9,798 nt of DNA, from the NCBI GenBank assembly GCA_905210875.1, contig CAJLYN010000072.1, positions 1-9,798 of the forward strand, read 5' to 3'. Below the pieces are notes generated by a model that searched no databases, was not told the DNA's origin, and was given only the letters and a program-made list of their open reading frames with translations. The position numbers and the translations under genes are program-made. Shown in pieces: positions 1 through 7,061 of the stretch. Source of the stretch: an uncultured Bacteroides sp. Lineage in GTDB: Bacteria > Bacteroidota > Bacteroidia > Bacteroidales > UBA11471. Positions within the stretch are counted from its first letter, which is position 1; the number at the start of each line of letters is the position of its first letter.

Positions 1-883
1 GGTCGACTGCACCCGACTCCTGCCTGTCGTCAATTTCGGAGAGTATGTCTTTTATCTCGATATAGGCCGATTCGATACGCTGGTCGAGCGGCTCGACGGC
101 CGGATATACCCGTTGCAGCGACCGCAGGAGCGAACGAGTCTCTTTCAGCGAAGGCAAGACGCCGCCCTCCTCTCCGTCGAGACAGCGTGATATGGCATAG
201 AGGCCATTTTTTATCTCGCCGGCGTGGGTGAGCATCTCCTGCTCCTCTTCCAGCGCCGACTGTTCTCCGACTTGCAGATGGGCTTCGCACAGCTGGTCGT
301 ACTGGAAGCGGAGATAATCTTCTTCCCGGCGTTTCTCTTCATTCTCCCGCCGCAGACTCACGAGTTTCTCGTTCAACGCACGATAACGCCGGTACTCGTC
401 GCGATACTGCGAGAGCGACGCCTCATCGTCGGCCCAGATGTCAATCATGCGCAACTGGAACCGATTATCGCCCAGAAGCAGGTTCTGATGTTGCGAGTGA
501 ATATCGATGAGTTGCTCGCCCAGCTCTTTGAGCAACGACAGAGAGACGGGTGTGTCATTGATAAAGGCACGGCTCTTGCCCTGCGGCGACAATTCCCGCC
601 GCAGGAGACAATGGCCCGAGGGGTCGTAGTCGAGGTCGTTTTCTTCAAAGAAAGCGGCCATTGCATAAGACGAGATGTCGAACGTTCCCTCAATCACCGT
701 CTTCTGCGCGGCATCTTTCACGGCCTTACTGTCGGCCCGCTGCCCCAAAATGAGCGACAACGCCCCCATGATGATGGATTTTCCGGCTCCGGTTTCGCCG
801 GTCAGGACCGTAAAACCGGGACGGAAATCAATCTCCAATTCATCGATAAGGGCATAATTGCGTATGTAAAGTTTCTGTATCAT
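1..883 (-). CDS. recN: DNA repair ATPase RecN, N-terminal 294 residues (cut by window edge)
   Basis: RecN is an SMC-like cytoplasmic ATPase that acts early in recombinational repair of double-strand breaks. The protein opens MIQKLYIRNYALIDELEIDF, the typical RecN start. It carries a Walker A motif GETGAGKS at residues 29-36 and the family signature DIHSQHQNLLLG at about 127-138. From about residue 165 the sequence is rich in charged residues (Glu, Arg, Lys, Gln) with heptad-like Leu spacing, as expected for the RecN coiled-coil arm. The family is usually about 550 residues, so the second half of the arm, the ABC signature, Walker B and C-terminal ATPase lobe lie outside the window. The ATG at 881-883 is 16 bases after the DUF4835 stop, so recN is probably the distal gene of the dnaN block. 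The frame is open throughout, with no sign of decay. The identification is firm. Confidence 0.97.
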   Translation of the reverse strand, partial: MIQKLYIRNYALIDELEIDFRPGFTVLTGETGAGKSIIMGALSLILGQRADSKAVKDAAQKTVIEGTFDISSYAMAAFFEENDLDYDPSGHCLLRRELSPQGKSRAFINDTPVSLSLLKELGEQLIDIHSQHQNLLLGDNRFQLRMIDIWADDEASLSQYRDEYRRYRALNEKLVSLRRENEEKRREEDYLRFQYDQLCEAHLQVGEQSALEEEQEMLTHAGEIKNGLYAISRCLDGEEGGVLPSLKETRSLLRSLQRVYPAVEPLDQRIESAYIEIKDILSEIDDRQESGAVD

Positions 884-899
884 ACCGTAAAAAAACAGA

Positions 900-1793
900 T
901 TATTTGCGCAACGGCTCCAAGCGGGTCGTCTCGGTCGGGTAAAGACGGTTCAGCACCTTGTAGACCTCATCTTTTTCCTGGCGCGGCGCCTCGGAGTATA
1001 TGTTCACCACCTCGTCGAGTTTGCTGTCGTTGAAAAGCGGCAGCAATACCGAGGTGGAAGAGAGTTCGTAAACCTCGACCAGCTTGGCAAGCGCCTCGGT
1101 TACCTTGGAGCGACCCTTCTCGACACTGAGAGCCATCTCGTCGAGTCCCAGGCGGTGATAGGTATACCAAAACTGGCGGAAGGGTTCATTGCGGGTCTCG
1201 ATAAAGGCCGACAGCAGGGCATGCCGGTTACGCTCGCTGCCAAACCCCGTCCAGCCGATTTCCTGCGTCGACTGTCCCATCGTTACGATGTTCTCGGCCT
1301 GTCTGAAAAAATACTCGCCCCCCTTGTAAGAGAAGCTGTCGAAGTCGATGCCCAGAATCATGTACACATAGAAATCAAGTACCCCAGTCAGGTTACTCTC
1401 CATCGTCATCTCGTTGTGTACCAGCGGGTCATACTCCTGATAGGTAAATTCAAATTCGGTATCGCGGAAATTGAGCATCGTCGTCGTATAGGACGAGTTG
1501 TAGACCGGCCTGCGCGACTGCACCTGTATCTCACACGAATAGCGGGTGTCGGTTACCGAATTGACGATGATGAGTATGCTGCAATCGATTTTTTCATTGG
1601 CGGCAATTTGTGCTTCGCTCCATTTGCGGGTGTTGATATACTCGGTAATAGCCTGTTGCAGGGTGGTGAACACCTGCTTGTTGGTGCCTTGTATCTTGTC
1701 ACTGTTGACCTGTACACGGCACGAGAGTTCCTGCGCCGACAAGGTAAACACCGACATCAACAGAGCCAGACACAACAGCCATATACTTTTCAT
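900..1793 (-). CDS. DUF4835 family secreted protein
   Basis: This 297-residue protein starts with a clear Sec signal peptide: Lys2, a hydrophobic core at about residues 4-18, and a likely cleavage after Ala20 (LSA-QE). There is no lipobox before Cys25, so it should be periplasmic or outer-membrane associated rather than a lipoprotein. The mature part matches my memory of the Bacteroidota DUF4835 family: INTRKW near residues 53-58, QVQSRRPVYNSSYTTT, an EYDPL segment, a GIDFDSFSYKGGEYFF block and FWYTYHRLGLDEM near the C-terminal third. No enzyme motif is visible. Some annotation systems, as I recall, call members PorD and link them to the type IX secretion system; I cannot confirm that here. 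It lies 45 bases after coaBC and 16 before recN, a neighbourhood I recall as conserved in Bacteroidales. Family assignment is good; function is open. Confidence 0.88.
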   Translation of the reverse strand: MKSIWLLCLALLMSVFTLSAQELSCRVQVNSDKIQGTNKQVFTTLQQAITEYINTRKWSEAQIAANEKIDCSILIIVNSVTDTRYSCEIQVQSRRPVYNSSYTTTMLNFRDTEFEFTYQEYDPLVHNEMTMESNLTGVLDFYVYMILGIDFDSFSYKGGEYFFRQAENIVTMGQSTQEIGWTGFGSERNRHALLSAFIETRNEPFRQFWYTYHRLGLDEMALSVEKGRSKVTEALAKLVEVYELSSTSVLLPLFNDSKLDEVVNIYSEAPRQEKDEVYKVLNRLYPTETTRLEPLRK

Positions 1794-1838
1794 ATCATCG
1801 TCTTTTTTATAATAATACGGCCGAAAGCGCCATTTATT

Positions 1839-3044
1839 TTATTCGCCGCCGAGACAAGCGGTCAGAGCATCGACAATGTCGGAGGCCACTTCGAGTTTCG
1901 ACTTCACGGGATAGTCGGCCGAACGGCCGTCGCGGTACCATATCGACACCTTGTTGGTATCGCCACGGAATCCCGCTCCGGCATCGCGCAGGGAGTTCAG
2001 TACAATAAAGTCGAAATTCTTACGCTGCATCTTGGCGACGGCATTTTCGGCTTCGTGGTCGGTTTCCAGCGCAAAGCCGGCCAGGCATTGTCCGGCACGT
2101 TTTATCTTACCCAGTTCGGCAGCAATATCCTTGTTGGGTCTCAGCACGAGAGTAAGGTCATCGGCATTCCGCTTCATCTTGGTAGAGCGGTATTCGGCGG
2201 GAGCATAATCGGCCACGGCGGCACAACAAATGGCCGCATCGGCAGTGGGATATGCCTCCATGGCAGCCCGATACATCTCGTCGGCCGACTCTACGTCAAT
2301 CCGTTTTATCGAGGCATGGAGTGTGGGCAAGGTTACCGGACCGGCTATCAGCACCACATCGGCACCCCGCTCGGCGCATACACGTGCTAGCGAGAATCCC
2401 ATCTTGCCCGAAGAGTAGTTTCCGATGAAACGCACGGGATCGATTTTTTCGTAGGTAGGGCCGGCAGTAATGACGATTTTCCGTCCGCGAAGCGACTGCC
2501 GGGAGGCGAAGAATGCCTCGATGCGCTCCACGATGCGGTCGGGCTCTTCCATGCGGCCCTTGCCTTCGAGATGGCTGGCCAGCTCGCCCGTGGCCGGCTC
2601 GATAATATGGTTGCCGTAGGAGCGCAACAATTCAAGGTTGTGCTGTGTCGAAGGGTGGGCAAACATGTCGAGGTCCATGGCCGGAGCTATAAATACGGGA
2701 GCCTTGGCCGACAGGTAGGTGGTGATAAGCATATTGTCGGCTATACCGTTGGCCATCTTTCCTATGGTCGAAGCGGTTGCCGGGGCTATCAGCAACAGGT
2801 CGGCCCACAGACCGAGGTCGACATGGCTGTGCCACGTCCCGTCGTTGGCCGAGAAGAACTCGCTCACCACCGGCTTGCCCGTCAGGGCCGACAGGGTAAC
2901 CGGCGTAATAAACTCTTTTCCGGCCGGTGTGATGACAATCTGCACCTCGGCGCCTTTCTTTATCAGGGCCCGCGTGAGATAGGCCGCCTTGTAGGCGGCG
3001 ATACTACCCGTGATACCGAGTATGATTTTCTTTCCCTTCAACAT
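1839..3044 (-). CDS. coaBC: Bifunctional phosphopantothenoylcysteine decarboxylase / phosphopantothenate-cysteine ligase (CoaBC, Dfp)
   Basis: This cytoplasmic enzyme carries out two steps of coenzyme A synthesis. CoaB joins cysteine to 4'-phosphopantothenate using CTP, and the FMN-dependent CoaC half decarboxylates the product to 4'-phosphopantetheine. In the 401-residue protein, CoaC spans about residues 1-185: the flavin-binding start GITGSIAAYKA, the active-site His74 in HVDLG, APATASTIGKMANG, and PAMDLDMF at 121-128. The substrate-clamp segment GELASHLEGKGRM covers 153-165. CoaB covers about 186-401: ITAGPTYEKIDPVRFIGNYSS, GKMGF, AAVADY at 275-280 and Lys289. Two CoaC residues differ from the E. 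coli pattern: Asp124 replaces the Asn of PxMNxxMW, and Ser157 stands where the clamp Cys is expected. I chose the ATG at 3042-3044; an in-frame TTG at 3069-3071 lies inside a hairpin and adds nine residues with no family support. Length is normal for the family. Confidence 0.97.
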   Translation of the reverse strand: MLKGKKIILGITGSIAAYKAAYLTRALIKKGAEVQIVITPAGKEFITPVTLSALTGKPVVSEFFSANDGTWHSHVDLGLWADLLLIAPATASTIGKMANGIADNMLITTYLSAKAPVFIAPAMDLDMFAHPSTQHNLELLRSYGNHIIEPATGELASHLEGKGRMEEPDRIVERIEAFFASRQSLRGRKIVITAGPTYEKIDPVRFIGNYSSGKMGFSLARVCAERGADVVLIAGPVTLPTLHASIKRIDVESADEMYRAAMEAYPTADAAICCAAVADYAPAEYRSTKMKRNADDLTLVLRPNKDIAAELGKIKRAGQCLAGFALETDHEAENAVAKMQRKNFDFIVLNSLRDAGAGFRGDTNKVSIWYRDGRSADYPVKSKLEVASDIVDALTACLGGE

Positions 3045-3061
3045 GGAGTATTTCTTTGAGT

Positions 3062-3095
3062 CGAACGGCAAGGCGACGTATCGTCTTGCCGTTCG
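3062..3095 (-). repeat. Strong intercistronic hairpin between the exonuclease gene and coaBC
   Basis: The arms CGAACGGCAAGGCGA (3062-3076) and TCGTCTTGCCGTTCG (3081-3095) match at 14 of 15 positions around a CGTA loop. The hairpin begins five bases after the exonuclease stop codon and ends 17 bases before the coaBC ATG. In a minus-strand transcript the one imperfect position is a C-A mismatch; in a plus-strand transcript it would be a G-U pair. No run of T follows on either strand, so it is not a standard intrinsic terminator. It could be a partial terminator, a processing site or an mRNA-stabilising stem. The structure is plainly in the sequence; its role is inference. Confidence 0.85.
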
Positions 3096-3100
3096 GTGGG

Positions 3101-3871
3101 TTATTTCTGATTAAACGAGCGCAACTTGATGTTGGTTATCACATTCTTGGTATTGAGCGGAAACTCGCCCTGCATCATCCAGCCGTAATAGCCGGTGTCG
3201 ACCTTGAACACCTCGGCCACCGAACGGCCCTTGTATTTTCCGAAATTGAAAACCTCTACTCCCTGGTCGTTATAGACAATGCGACCGGCCAGGTCGACAT
3301 TGCGGGTGTAGGAGGTAAATTCGGCCAGGGCTGCCACCTCGTTCGGGAGTTGCGGATAGCGGTCGAGCTGGGCTTTAAGCACCTCGTAGGTAGCCCGCGT
3401 ATCGGCCTCGGCGGCGTGTGCATCGTTGAGATCCTTGTCGCAATAGAACTTGTAGGCGGCCGAGAGGGTGCGCTGTTCCATCTTGTGGAATATCGTCTGC
3501 ACGTCGATAAGTTTCCGGCGCGATATGTCAATGGCGACACCGGCCCGCAACAACTCCTCGACGAGCAGGGGCACATCAAAACGATTGGAGTTATACCCGG
3601 CCAGGTCGCACCCTTCGATGTCGGCGGCAATCTGAGGAGCTACCTCCTTGAAGGTGGGACAGTCGGCCACATCGGCATCGGTGATTTTATGCACGGCCGT
3701 TGCCTCGGGCGGAATAGGTCTGCCGGGATTGATGCGCATCGTTTTCGACACCTCCCGTCCGTCGGGATAGACTTTCAGATAGCTTATCTCTACGATACGG
3801 TCGGTCGATATGTTGATGCCGGTCGTTTCAAGGTCGAAAAAGACCAGCGGATTTTTAAGATTCAGCTGCAT
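3101..3871 (-). CDS. DnaQ-like 3'-5' exonuclease (DEDDh family) with ExoX-like C-terminal domain
   Basis: This 256-residue protein is a DEDDh exonuclease of the DnaQ (DNA polymerase III epsilon) superfamily, which removes nucleotides from 3' ends with two metal ions. All catalytic motifs are visible: DLETTG with Asp13 and Glu15 (Exo I), GYNSNRFD with Asp99 (Exo II), and AHAAEAD with His152 and Asp157 (Exo III epsilon). The exonuclease domain fills about residues 8-172. The tail (about 205-250) has FNFGKYKGRSVAEV, then GYYGWMMQGEFP, which resembles the small domain at the C-terminus of ExoX-like nucleases (also seen in DUF3820). The gene lies 9 bases after dnaN, so it may be a replisome proofreading subunit or a clamp-linked repair nuclease; the sequence does not decide between them. 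No convincing QLxLF clamp-binding motif is seen. The ATG at 3869-3871 places the first catalytic motif at the usual distance from the N-terminus. Confidence 0.93.
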   Translation of the reverse strand: MQLNLKNPLVFFDLETTGINISTDRIVEISYLKVYPDGREVSKTMRINPGRPIPPEATAVHKITDADVADCPTFKEVAPQIAADIEGCDLAGYNSNRFDVPLLVEELLRAGVAIDISRRKLIDVQTIFHKMEQRTLSAAYKFYCDKDLNDAHAAEADTRATYEVLKAQLDRYPQLPNEVAALAEFTSYTRNVDLAGRIVYNDQGVEVFNFGKYKGRSVAEVFKVDTGYYGWMMQGEFPLNTKNVITNIKLRSFNQK

Positions 3872-3880
3872 AAGTCGATA

Positions 3881-5005
3881 TTAGTCTTTCAACATCATGG
3901 GCATGAGCAACATCAGCAGGTCTTCGTCGGGCTCGTTCTCGCCGGGGAGAAGGATACCGGCACGACCGGGATCGGCCAGGTCGACCATGACCTCTTGCGA
4001 ATTGATGTTGTTGAGTATCTCTACCAACTGGGTGGCGCTGAACCCGATACACATCGTGTCGCCGGTGTAGTTGCAGGTAATGCTTTCATCGGCAGCCGTC
4101 GAGAGGCCGGCATACTGGGCCGAAACGACCAGACGGTTGGGACTCAGGTCGAGACGCACCAGCGAATTGGCCGGGTCGGAGAATACCGAGATACGACGCA
4201 GCACACTGATGAACAGCGTGCGATCGATAATGAGACGGTTGCTGTTGTTCTGTGGAATAACCGACATGTAATTGGGGTAACGACCCTCGATAAGACGGCA
4301 TATCAGCACAAAGTTGGAGAGATGGAAACAGATGTTCTTCTCGTCAAACTCCACCGTTATGTCGCCACTCTCCTTGGCGAGAATATTTTTCAAGAGCGAT
4401 GCGGGTTTCTTGGGCAGAATGACCGTTGCTTCGATACCCGATTTCACGGCGGTATTACAATACTTCACCAGAATATAGCCGTCGGAAGCGACAAAGACAA
4501 TATCGTCGGGGTGAATATCCATGCACACACCGTTCATAACCGGCCGCAACTCATCGTTGGCTGCGGCAAAAAGGCTGCGGGTAATGCCATTGAGCAAGAC
4601 AGAGGCTGGCATGGTGAATCGTGTGGCATTCTCACTCATGGGCGGACGCTGGGGATATTCATAGCCATTGACACCGACAAAATTGTACTTGCCGTTCTGG
4701 TAATAAAGGAAGATTTCCAGGTTGTCATCGTTTACCTGGAATGTCAACGGCTGCTCGGGCAACTCACGCAACGGGTCGAGAAGTATCTTGGCCGACACGG
4801 CAAAGAGACCGCTGCCTTCGGCCTCTATCAATCCGATGGTGGTGGTCATGGTCGTTTCCTGGTCCGACGCGGTTATCGTCAATTGATTTCCTTCCAGAGA
4901 GAAAAGAAAGTTATCAAGAATCGGCATGGAGTTTTTGGAGTTGATGACTCTTCCCACCGTCTGCAAATGAGAGAGCAACAAGGTGCTTGATACGACGAAT
5001 TTCAT
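3881..5005 (-). CDS. dnaN: DNA polymerase III subunit beta (sliding clamp)
   Basis: The beta subunit forms a head-to-tail dimeric ring around DNA and tethers DNA polymerase III and other clamp-binding proteins. The 374 residues fit three clamp folds of roughly 120 residues each. Recognisable landmarks are MKFVVSSTLLLSHLQTVGRV at the start, SMPILDNFLFSL near residues 26-37, SDQETTM, ELRPVMNGVCMDI with VASDGYILV in domain 2, EGRYPNYMSVIPQ, and DPANSLVRLDLSPNRL in domain 3. It ends LMPMMLKD, the clamp-type C-terminus (MPMRL in E. coli), which forms part of the hydrophobic pocket for partner peptides. It is the first gene of the dnaN-exonuclease-coaBC-DUF4835-recN block and follows a 437-base intergenic gap with a candidate promoter. 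The leader just before the ATG is A-rich (AACAACATAAAAAACATA), with no Shine-Dalgarno, as is usual in Bacteroidota. Confidence 0.98.
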   Translation of the reverse strand: MKFVVSSTLLLSHLQTVGRVINSKNSMPILDNFLFSLEGNQLTITASDQETTMTTTIGLIEAEGSGLFAVSAKILLDPLRELPEQPLTFQVNDDNLEIFLYYQNGKYNFVGVNGYEYPQRPPMSENATRFTMPASVLLNGITRSLFAAANDELRPVMNGVCMDIHPDDIVFVASDGYILVKYCNTAVKSGIEATVILPKKPASLLKNILAKESGDITVEFDEKNICFHLSNFVLICRLIEGRYPNYMSVIPQNNSNRLIIDRTLFISVLRRISVFSDPANSLVRLDLSPNRLVVSAQYAGLSTAADESITCNYTGDTMCIGFSATQLVEILNNINSQEVMVDLADPGRAGILLPGENEPDEDLLMLLMPMMLKD

Positions 5006-5134
5006 ATATGTATGTTTTTTATGTTGTTACACTTTTACTGTGGGAGACTCCCCCAACCCGTTGCATATAAGCAGGCTGGCGCGGTATGAGAAAAAGGAAC
5101 TCACAAGACACGCCCGAGCACTTCTTATACTTTA

Positions 5135-5142
5135 CAAATATA
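5135..5142 (-). promoter_or_regulatory. Candidate promoter -7 element for dnaN
   Basis: Read on the minus strand this is TATATTTG, a full match to the Bacteroidota -7 consensus TAnnTTTG. About 20 bases upstream only a weak -33 remnant (GTT at 5164-5166) is present. Transcription would start near 5128 and give a leader of about 120 bases before dnaN. That leader holds a small GGGAG/CTCCC inverted repeat at 5042-5052, too tight to be a convincing stem. In the region from 5143 to 5392 I saw no other CAAAnnTA on the plus strand, so this is the best candidate for the whole dnaN block. Confidence 0.6.
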
Positions 5143-5392
5143 GATAATTTTTCCGAGAGAGAAACGAGCAGCACCAGAAAATACGCAATTGTGTTGATAA
5201 CAAAATGACCGGCCGCCAACCGTGGCATGGAAGTGACACGACAACTCCTCCCCACATCCCAAGGAGACGAGCCAACGCCTCTTTGCCTTCGCCGCTCACC
5301 CGTCAAAGAGACACATGGACAGAACAACCTTTTTTCACTCCCGTCTCCATCGGGAGATGATAGTCATGCCGGTATAACATTAACAAGCAGAA
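5143..5392. other. Intergenic stretch without a recognisable gene
   Basis: These 250 bases lie between the dnaN promoter and the guaA terminator. I see no credible coding frame: the open frames here have no family resemblance and run into the promoter or the terminator. Three weak features are visible. CTCTTTG (5279-5285) and CAAAGAG (5304-5310) form a 7-base inverted repeat around an 18-base spacer. CTCCCG (5338-5343) and CGGGAG (5351-5356) can form a 6-base stem with a 7-base loop, without a T run. TGTTGATAA (5192-5200) differs at one position from a DnaA box read in this direction. None is enough to call an RNA gene or a binding site. Confidence 0.5.
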
Positions 5393-5419
5393 AAGCCCCG
5401 ACAAAAAATGTCGGGGCTT
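5393..5419 (-). terminator. Intrinsic terminator of guaA
   Basis: AAGCCCCGACA (5393-5403) and TGTCGGGGCTT (5409-5419) form a perfect 11-base stem around a five-base loop. On the minus strand the G+C-rich stem is followed by a short T-rich tract (TTTTCT). It lies 23 bases after the guaA stop, at the position expected for its terminator. Confidence 0.87.
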
Positions 5420-5442
5420 AGATACTTATCGGGAATCTATCA

Positions 5443-6966
5443 TTACTCCCACTCGATGGTCGAAGGCGGTTTGGAACTGATGTCGTAGGTTACACGGTTC
5501 ACACCCTTTACCTTGTTGATGATTTCGTTGGAGATTTTTCCGAGGAACTCATACGGCAGATGTGCCCAGTCGGCCGTCATGGCATCGGTCGAGGTAACGG
5601 CCCGCAGGGCAACGGCATTCTCATAGGTACGTTCATCTCCCATGACACCGACCGACTGCACGGGCAGCAGAATGGTTCCGGCCTGCCATACCTTGTCGTA
5701 GAGACCCCAGTCGCGCAATCCCTGAATGAATATGTCATCGGCATCTTGGAGTATGCGCACCTTCTCGGGGGTGATGTCGCCCAATATGCGCACGGCCAGA
5801 CCCGGACCCGGGAAGGGGTGACGGTTGATGAGACGCTCCATCATACCCAACTCACGGCCTACGCGGCGCACCTCGTCCTTGAAGAGGAGACGCAATGGCT
5901 CACACAATTTGAGGTTCATCTTCTCGGGGAGACCACCCACATTGTGGTGGCTCTTGATGACCGTACCGGTGATGGAGAGCGACTCGATGACGTCGGGATA
6001 TATCGTACCTTGTGCCAGCCACTTCACATCTTTTATCTTGCGGGCCTCTTCGTCAAAGACGTCGATAAAGCCCTTGCCTATGATTTTACGTTTGCGTTCG
6101 GGCTCCTTGACACCGGCAAGTTCGCGGTAAAATTTGTCTTTGGCATTGACACCGATAACGTTGAGACCGAGGTGCTCATAGTCGTGCATCACGTTTTCAA
6201 ACTCGTTCTTGCGCAACAGTCCGTGGTCGACAAAGATACAGGTAAGGTTTTTCCCGATGGCCTTGTTGAGCAACACGGCAGCTACCGACGAATCGACACC
6301 GCCCGAAAGTCCGAGCACGACCTTGTCGTCGCCCAGCTGCTCTTTGAGACGGGCTACGGTCGTCTCGATAAACGAGGCGGGCGACCAGTCTTGCTTGCAA
6401 CCGCAGACATCGACCACAAAGTTGCGGAGAATCTGCGTTCCGTCTTCGGTGTGATAGACTTCGGGGTGGAACTGTACGCCCCACACCTTCTCTCCCTTTA
6501 TTTGATAGGCAGCTATGGCCACTTCATCGGTAGAGGCAATGACTTCAAAATTATCGGGTACAGCCGTAATGGTATCGCCATGCGACATCCACACCTGCGT
6601 ATTCTCCCGTACGTTCTTGAACAAAATGTTATCTTTGCAGAAATGAGAAAGATGAGCACGGCCATATTCACGGCTCTGCGCCGGCTCTACTTTACCTCCA
6701 TTGCTGTATGCCATAAACTGTGCCCCGTAGCAGATACCGAGAATGGGATATTTTCCACGTATCTCCGAGAGGTCGATTTTGAATGCTTTACTGTCGTATA
6801 CCGAGAAAGGGCTACCCGAGAGTATGACACCCTTGATGCTCTCATCGCCATGCGGAAACTTGTTGTAAGGCAATATCTCGCAATAGGTATCGAGCTCCCG
6901 CACACGACGGCCGATAAGCTGCGTGGTCTGCGAGCCGAAATCGAGAATGATAATTTTTTCTTGCAT
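5443..6966 (-). CDS. guaA: GMP synthase (glutamine-hydrolysing)
   Basis: GuaA makes GMP from XMP, ATP and glutamine in the cytoplasm, the last step of guanine nucleotide synthesis. The 507-residue protein has both halves in one chain. The class I glutamine amidotransferase covers about residues 1-190, with the nucleophile Cys79 in GICYGAQ and the partners His168 and Glu170 in FHPEV. The ATP pyrophosphatase follows, with its PP-loop SGGVDSS at 221-227. The C-terminal dimerisation domain includes [14 protein letters not shown] (383-396) and ends [15 protein letters not shown], the conserved GuaA tail. I chose the ATG at 6964-6966 because [13 protein letters not shown] is the family start. An in-frame ATG at 7030-7032 lies upstream of the predicted transcription start and would add 22 unrelated residues. 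The gene has its own promoter and terminator, so it is probably monocistronic. The leader of about 37 bases is too short for a purine riboswitch. Confidence 0.98.
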   Translation of the reverse strand: MQEKIIILDFGSQTTQLIGRRVRELDTYCEILPYNKFPHGDESIKGVILSGSPFSVYDSKAFKIDLSEIRGKYPILGICYGAQFMAYSNGGKVEPAQSREYGRAHLSHFCKDNILFKNVRENTQVWMSHGDTITAVPDNFEVIASTDEVAIAAYQIKGEKVWGVQFHPEVYHTEDGTQILRNFVVDVCGCKQDWSPASFIETTVARLKEQLGDDKVVLGLSGGVDSSVAAVLLNKAIGKNLTCIFVDHGLLRKNEFENVMHDYEHLGLNVIGVNAKDKFYRELAGVKEPERKRKIIGKGFIDVFDEEARKIKDVKWLAQGTIYPDVIESLSITGTVIKSHHNVGGLPEKMNLKLCEPLRLLFKDEVRRVGRELGMMERLINRHPFPGPGLAVRILGDITPEKVRILQDADDIFIQGLRDWGLYDKVWQAGTILLPVQSVGVMGDERTYENAVALRAVTSTDAMTADWAHLPYEFLGKISNEIINKVKGVNRVTYDISSKPPSTIEWE

Positions 6967-7006
6967 ATCTGTTTGTGATAAGTTGTTTCGGTGTGAATGG
7001 TCTTGT

Positions 7007-7029
7007 CGGCAAATATACGGATATTGCCG
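7007..7029. repeat. Imperfect palindrome overlapping the guaA promoter
   Basis: CGGCAAATAT (7007-7016) and ATATTGCCG (7021-7029) are inverted repeats around ACGG; they pair over nine bases with one unpaired A in the left arm. The palindrome covers the whole -7 element and the spacer next to it, which is where a repressor operator would sit. It could also be a weak hairpin at the end of the prfC transcript, but no T run follows on the minus strand. The symmetry is seen; the operator role is inference. Confidence 0.5.
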
Positions 7030-7041
7030 CATATGCGCAAA
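7010..7041 (-). promoter_or_regulatory. guaA promoter (Bacteroidota type)
   Basis: On the minus strand a TTTG (-33 element, 7038-7041) is followed after exactly 20 bases by TATATTTG (7010-7017), which fits TTG-N19-21-TAnnTTTG. The expected start of transcription is near 7003, giving a leader of about 37 bases. The -7 element sits inside an imperfect palindrome at 7007-7029, described separately. The promoter lies wholly in the 94-base gap after prfC. Confidence 0.75.
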
Positions 7042-7061
7042 CGGCTGCGCCTGCCGGGATG

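Noticed and set aside
3045..3071. Nine-residue N-terminal extension of CoaBC from a TTG
   Set aside because: The TTG sits inside the hairpin stem, the added residues match nothing in the family, and a good ATG directly precedes the conserved flavin-binding start.
3056..4990. Long open frame of 644 codons on the plus strand, opposite dnaN and the exonuclease; similar ones opposite guaA (5560-6978), prfC and rfbD (7653-9521), DUF4835 and coaBC (1155-2390) and recN (224-1033)
   Set aside because: Each lies in the same codon register as the real gene opposite it, where a stop appears only if the real gene uses TTA, CTA or TCA codons. These genes rarely use those codons. The frames resemble no family and cross gene borders, so they are a codon-usage effect.
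5019..5327. Open frames in the guaA-dnaN gap (minus 5019-5327, plus 5227-5421)
   Set aside because: The minus frame starts at TTG and covers the dnaN promoter; the plus frame runs through the guaA terminator. Neither has domain-like composition.
6967..7003. Purine riboswitch upstream of guaA
   Set aside because: The predicted leader is only about 37 bases, too short for the aptamer, and no matching stem-loop pattern is seen.
6967..7032. 22-residue N-terminal extension of GuaA from an upstream ATG
   Set aside because: This ATG lies upstream of the predicted transcription start and within the palindrome and promoter region; the added residues are unlike GuaA.
7030..7061. Terminator after prfC
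   Set aside because: Only 4-base stems such as CGGC/GCCG are present and no T run follows on the minus strand.
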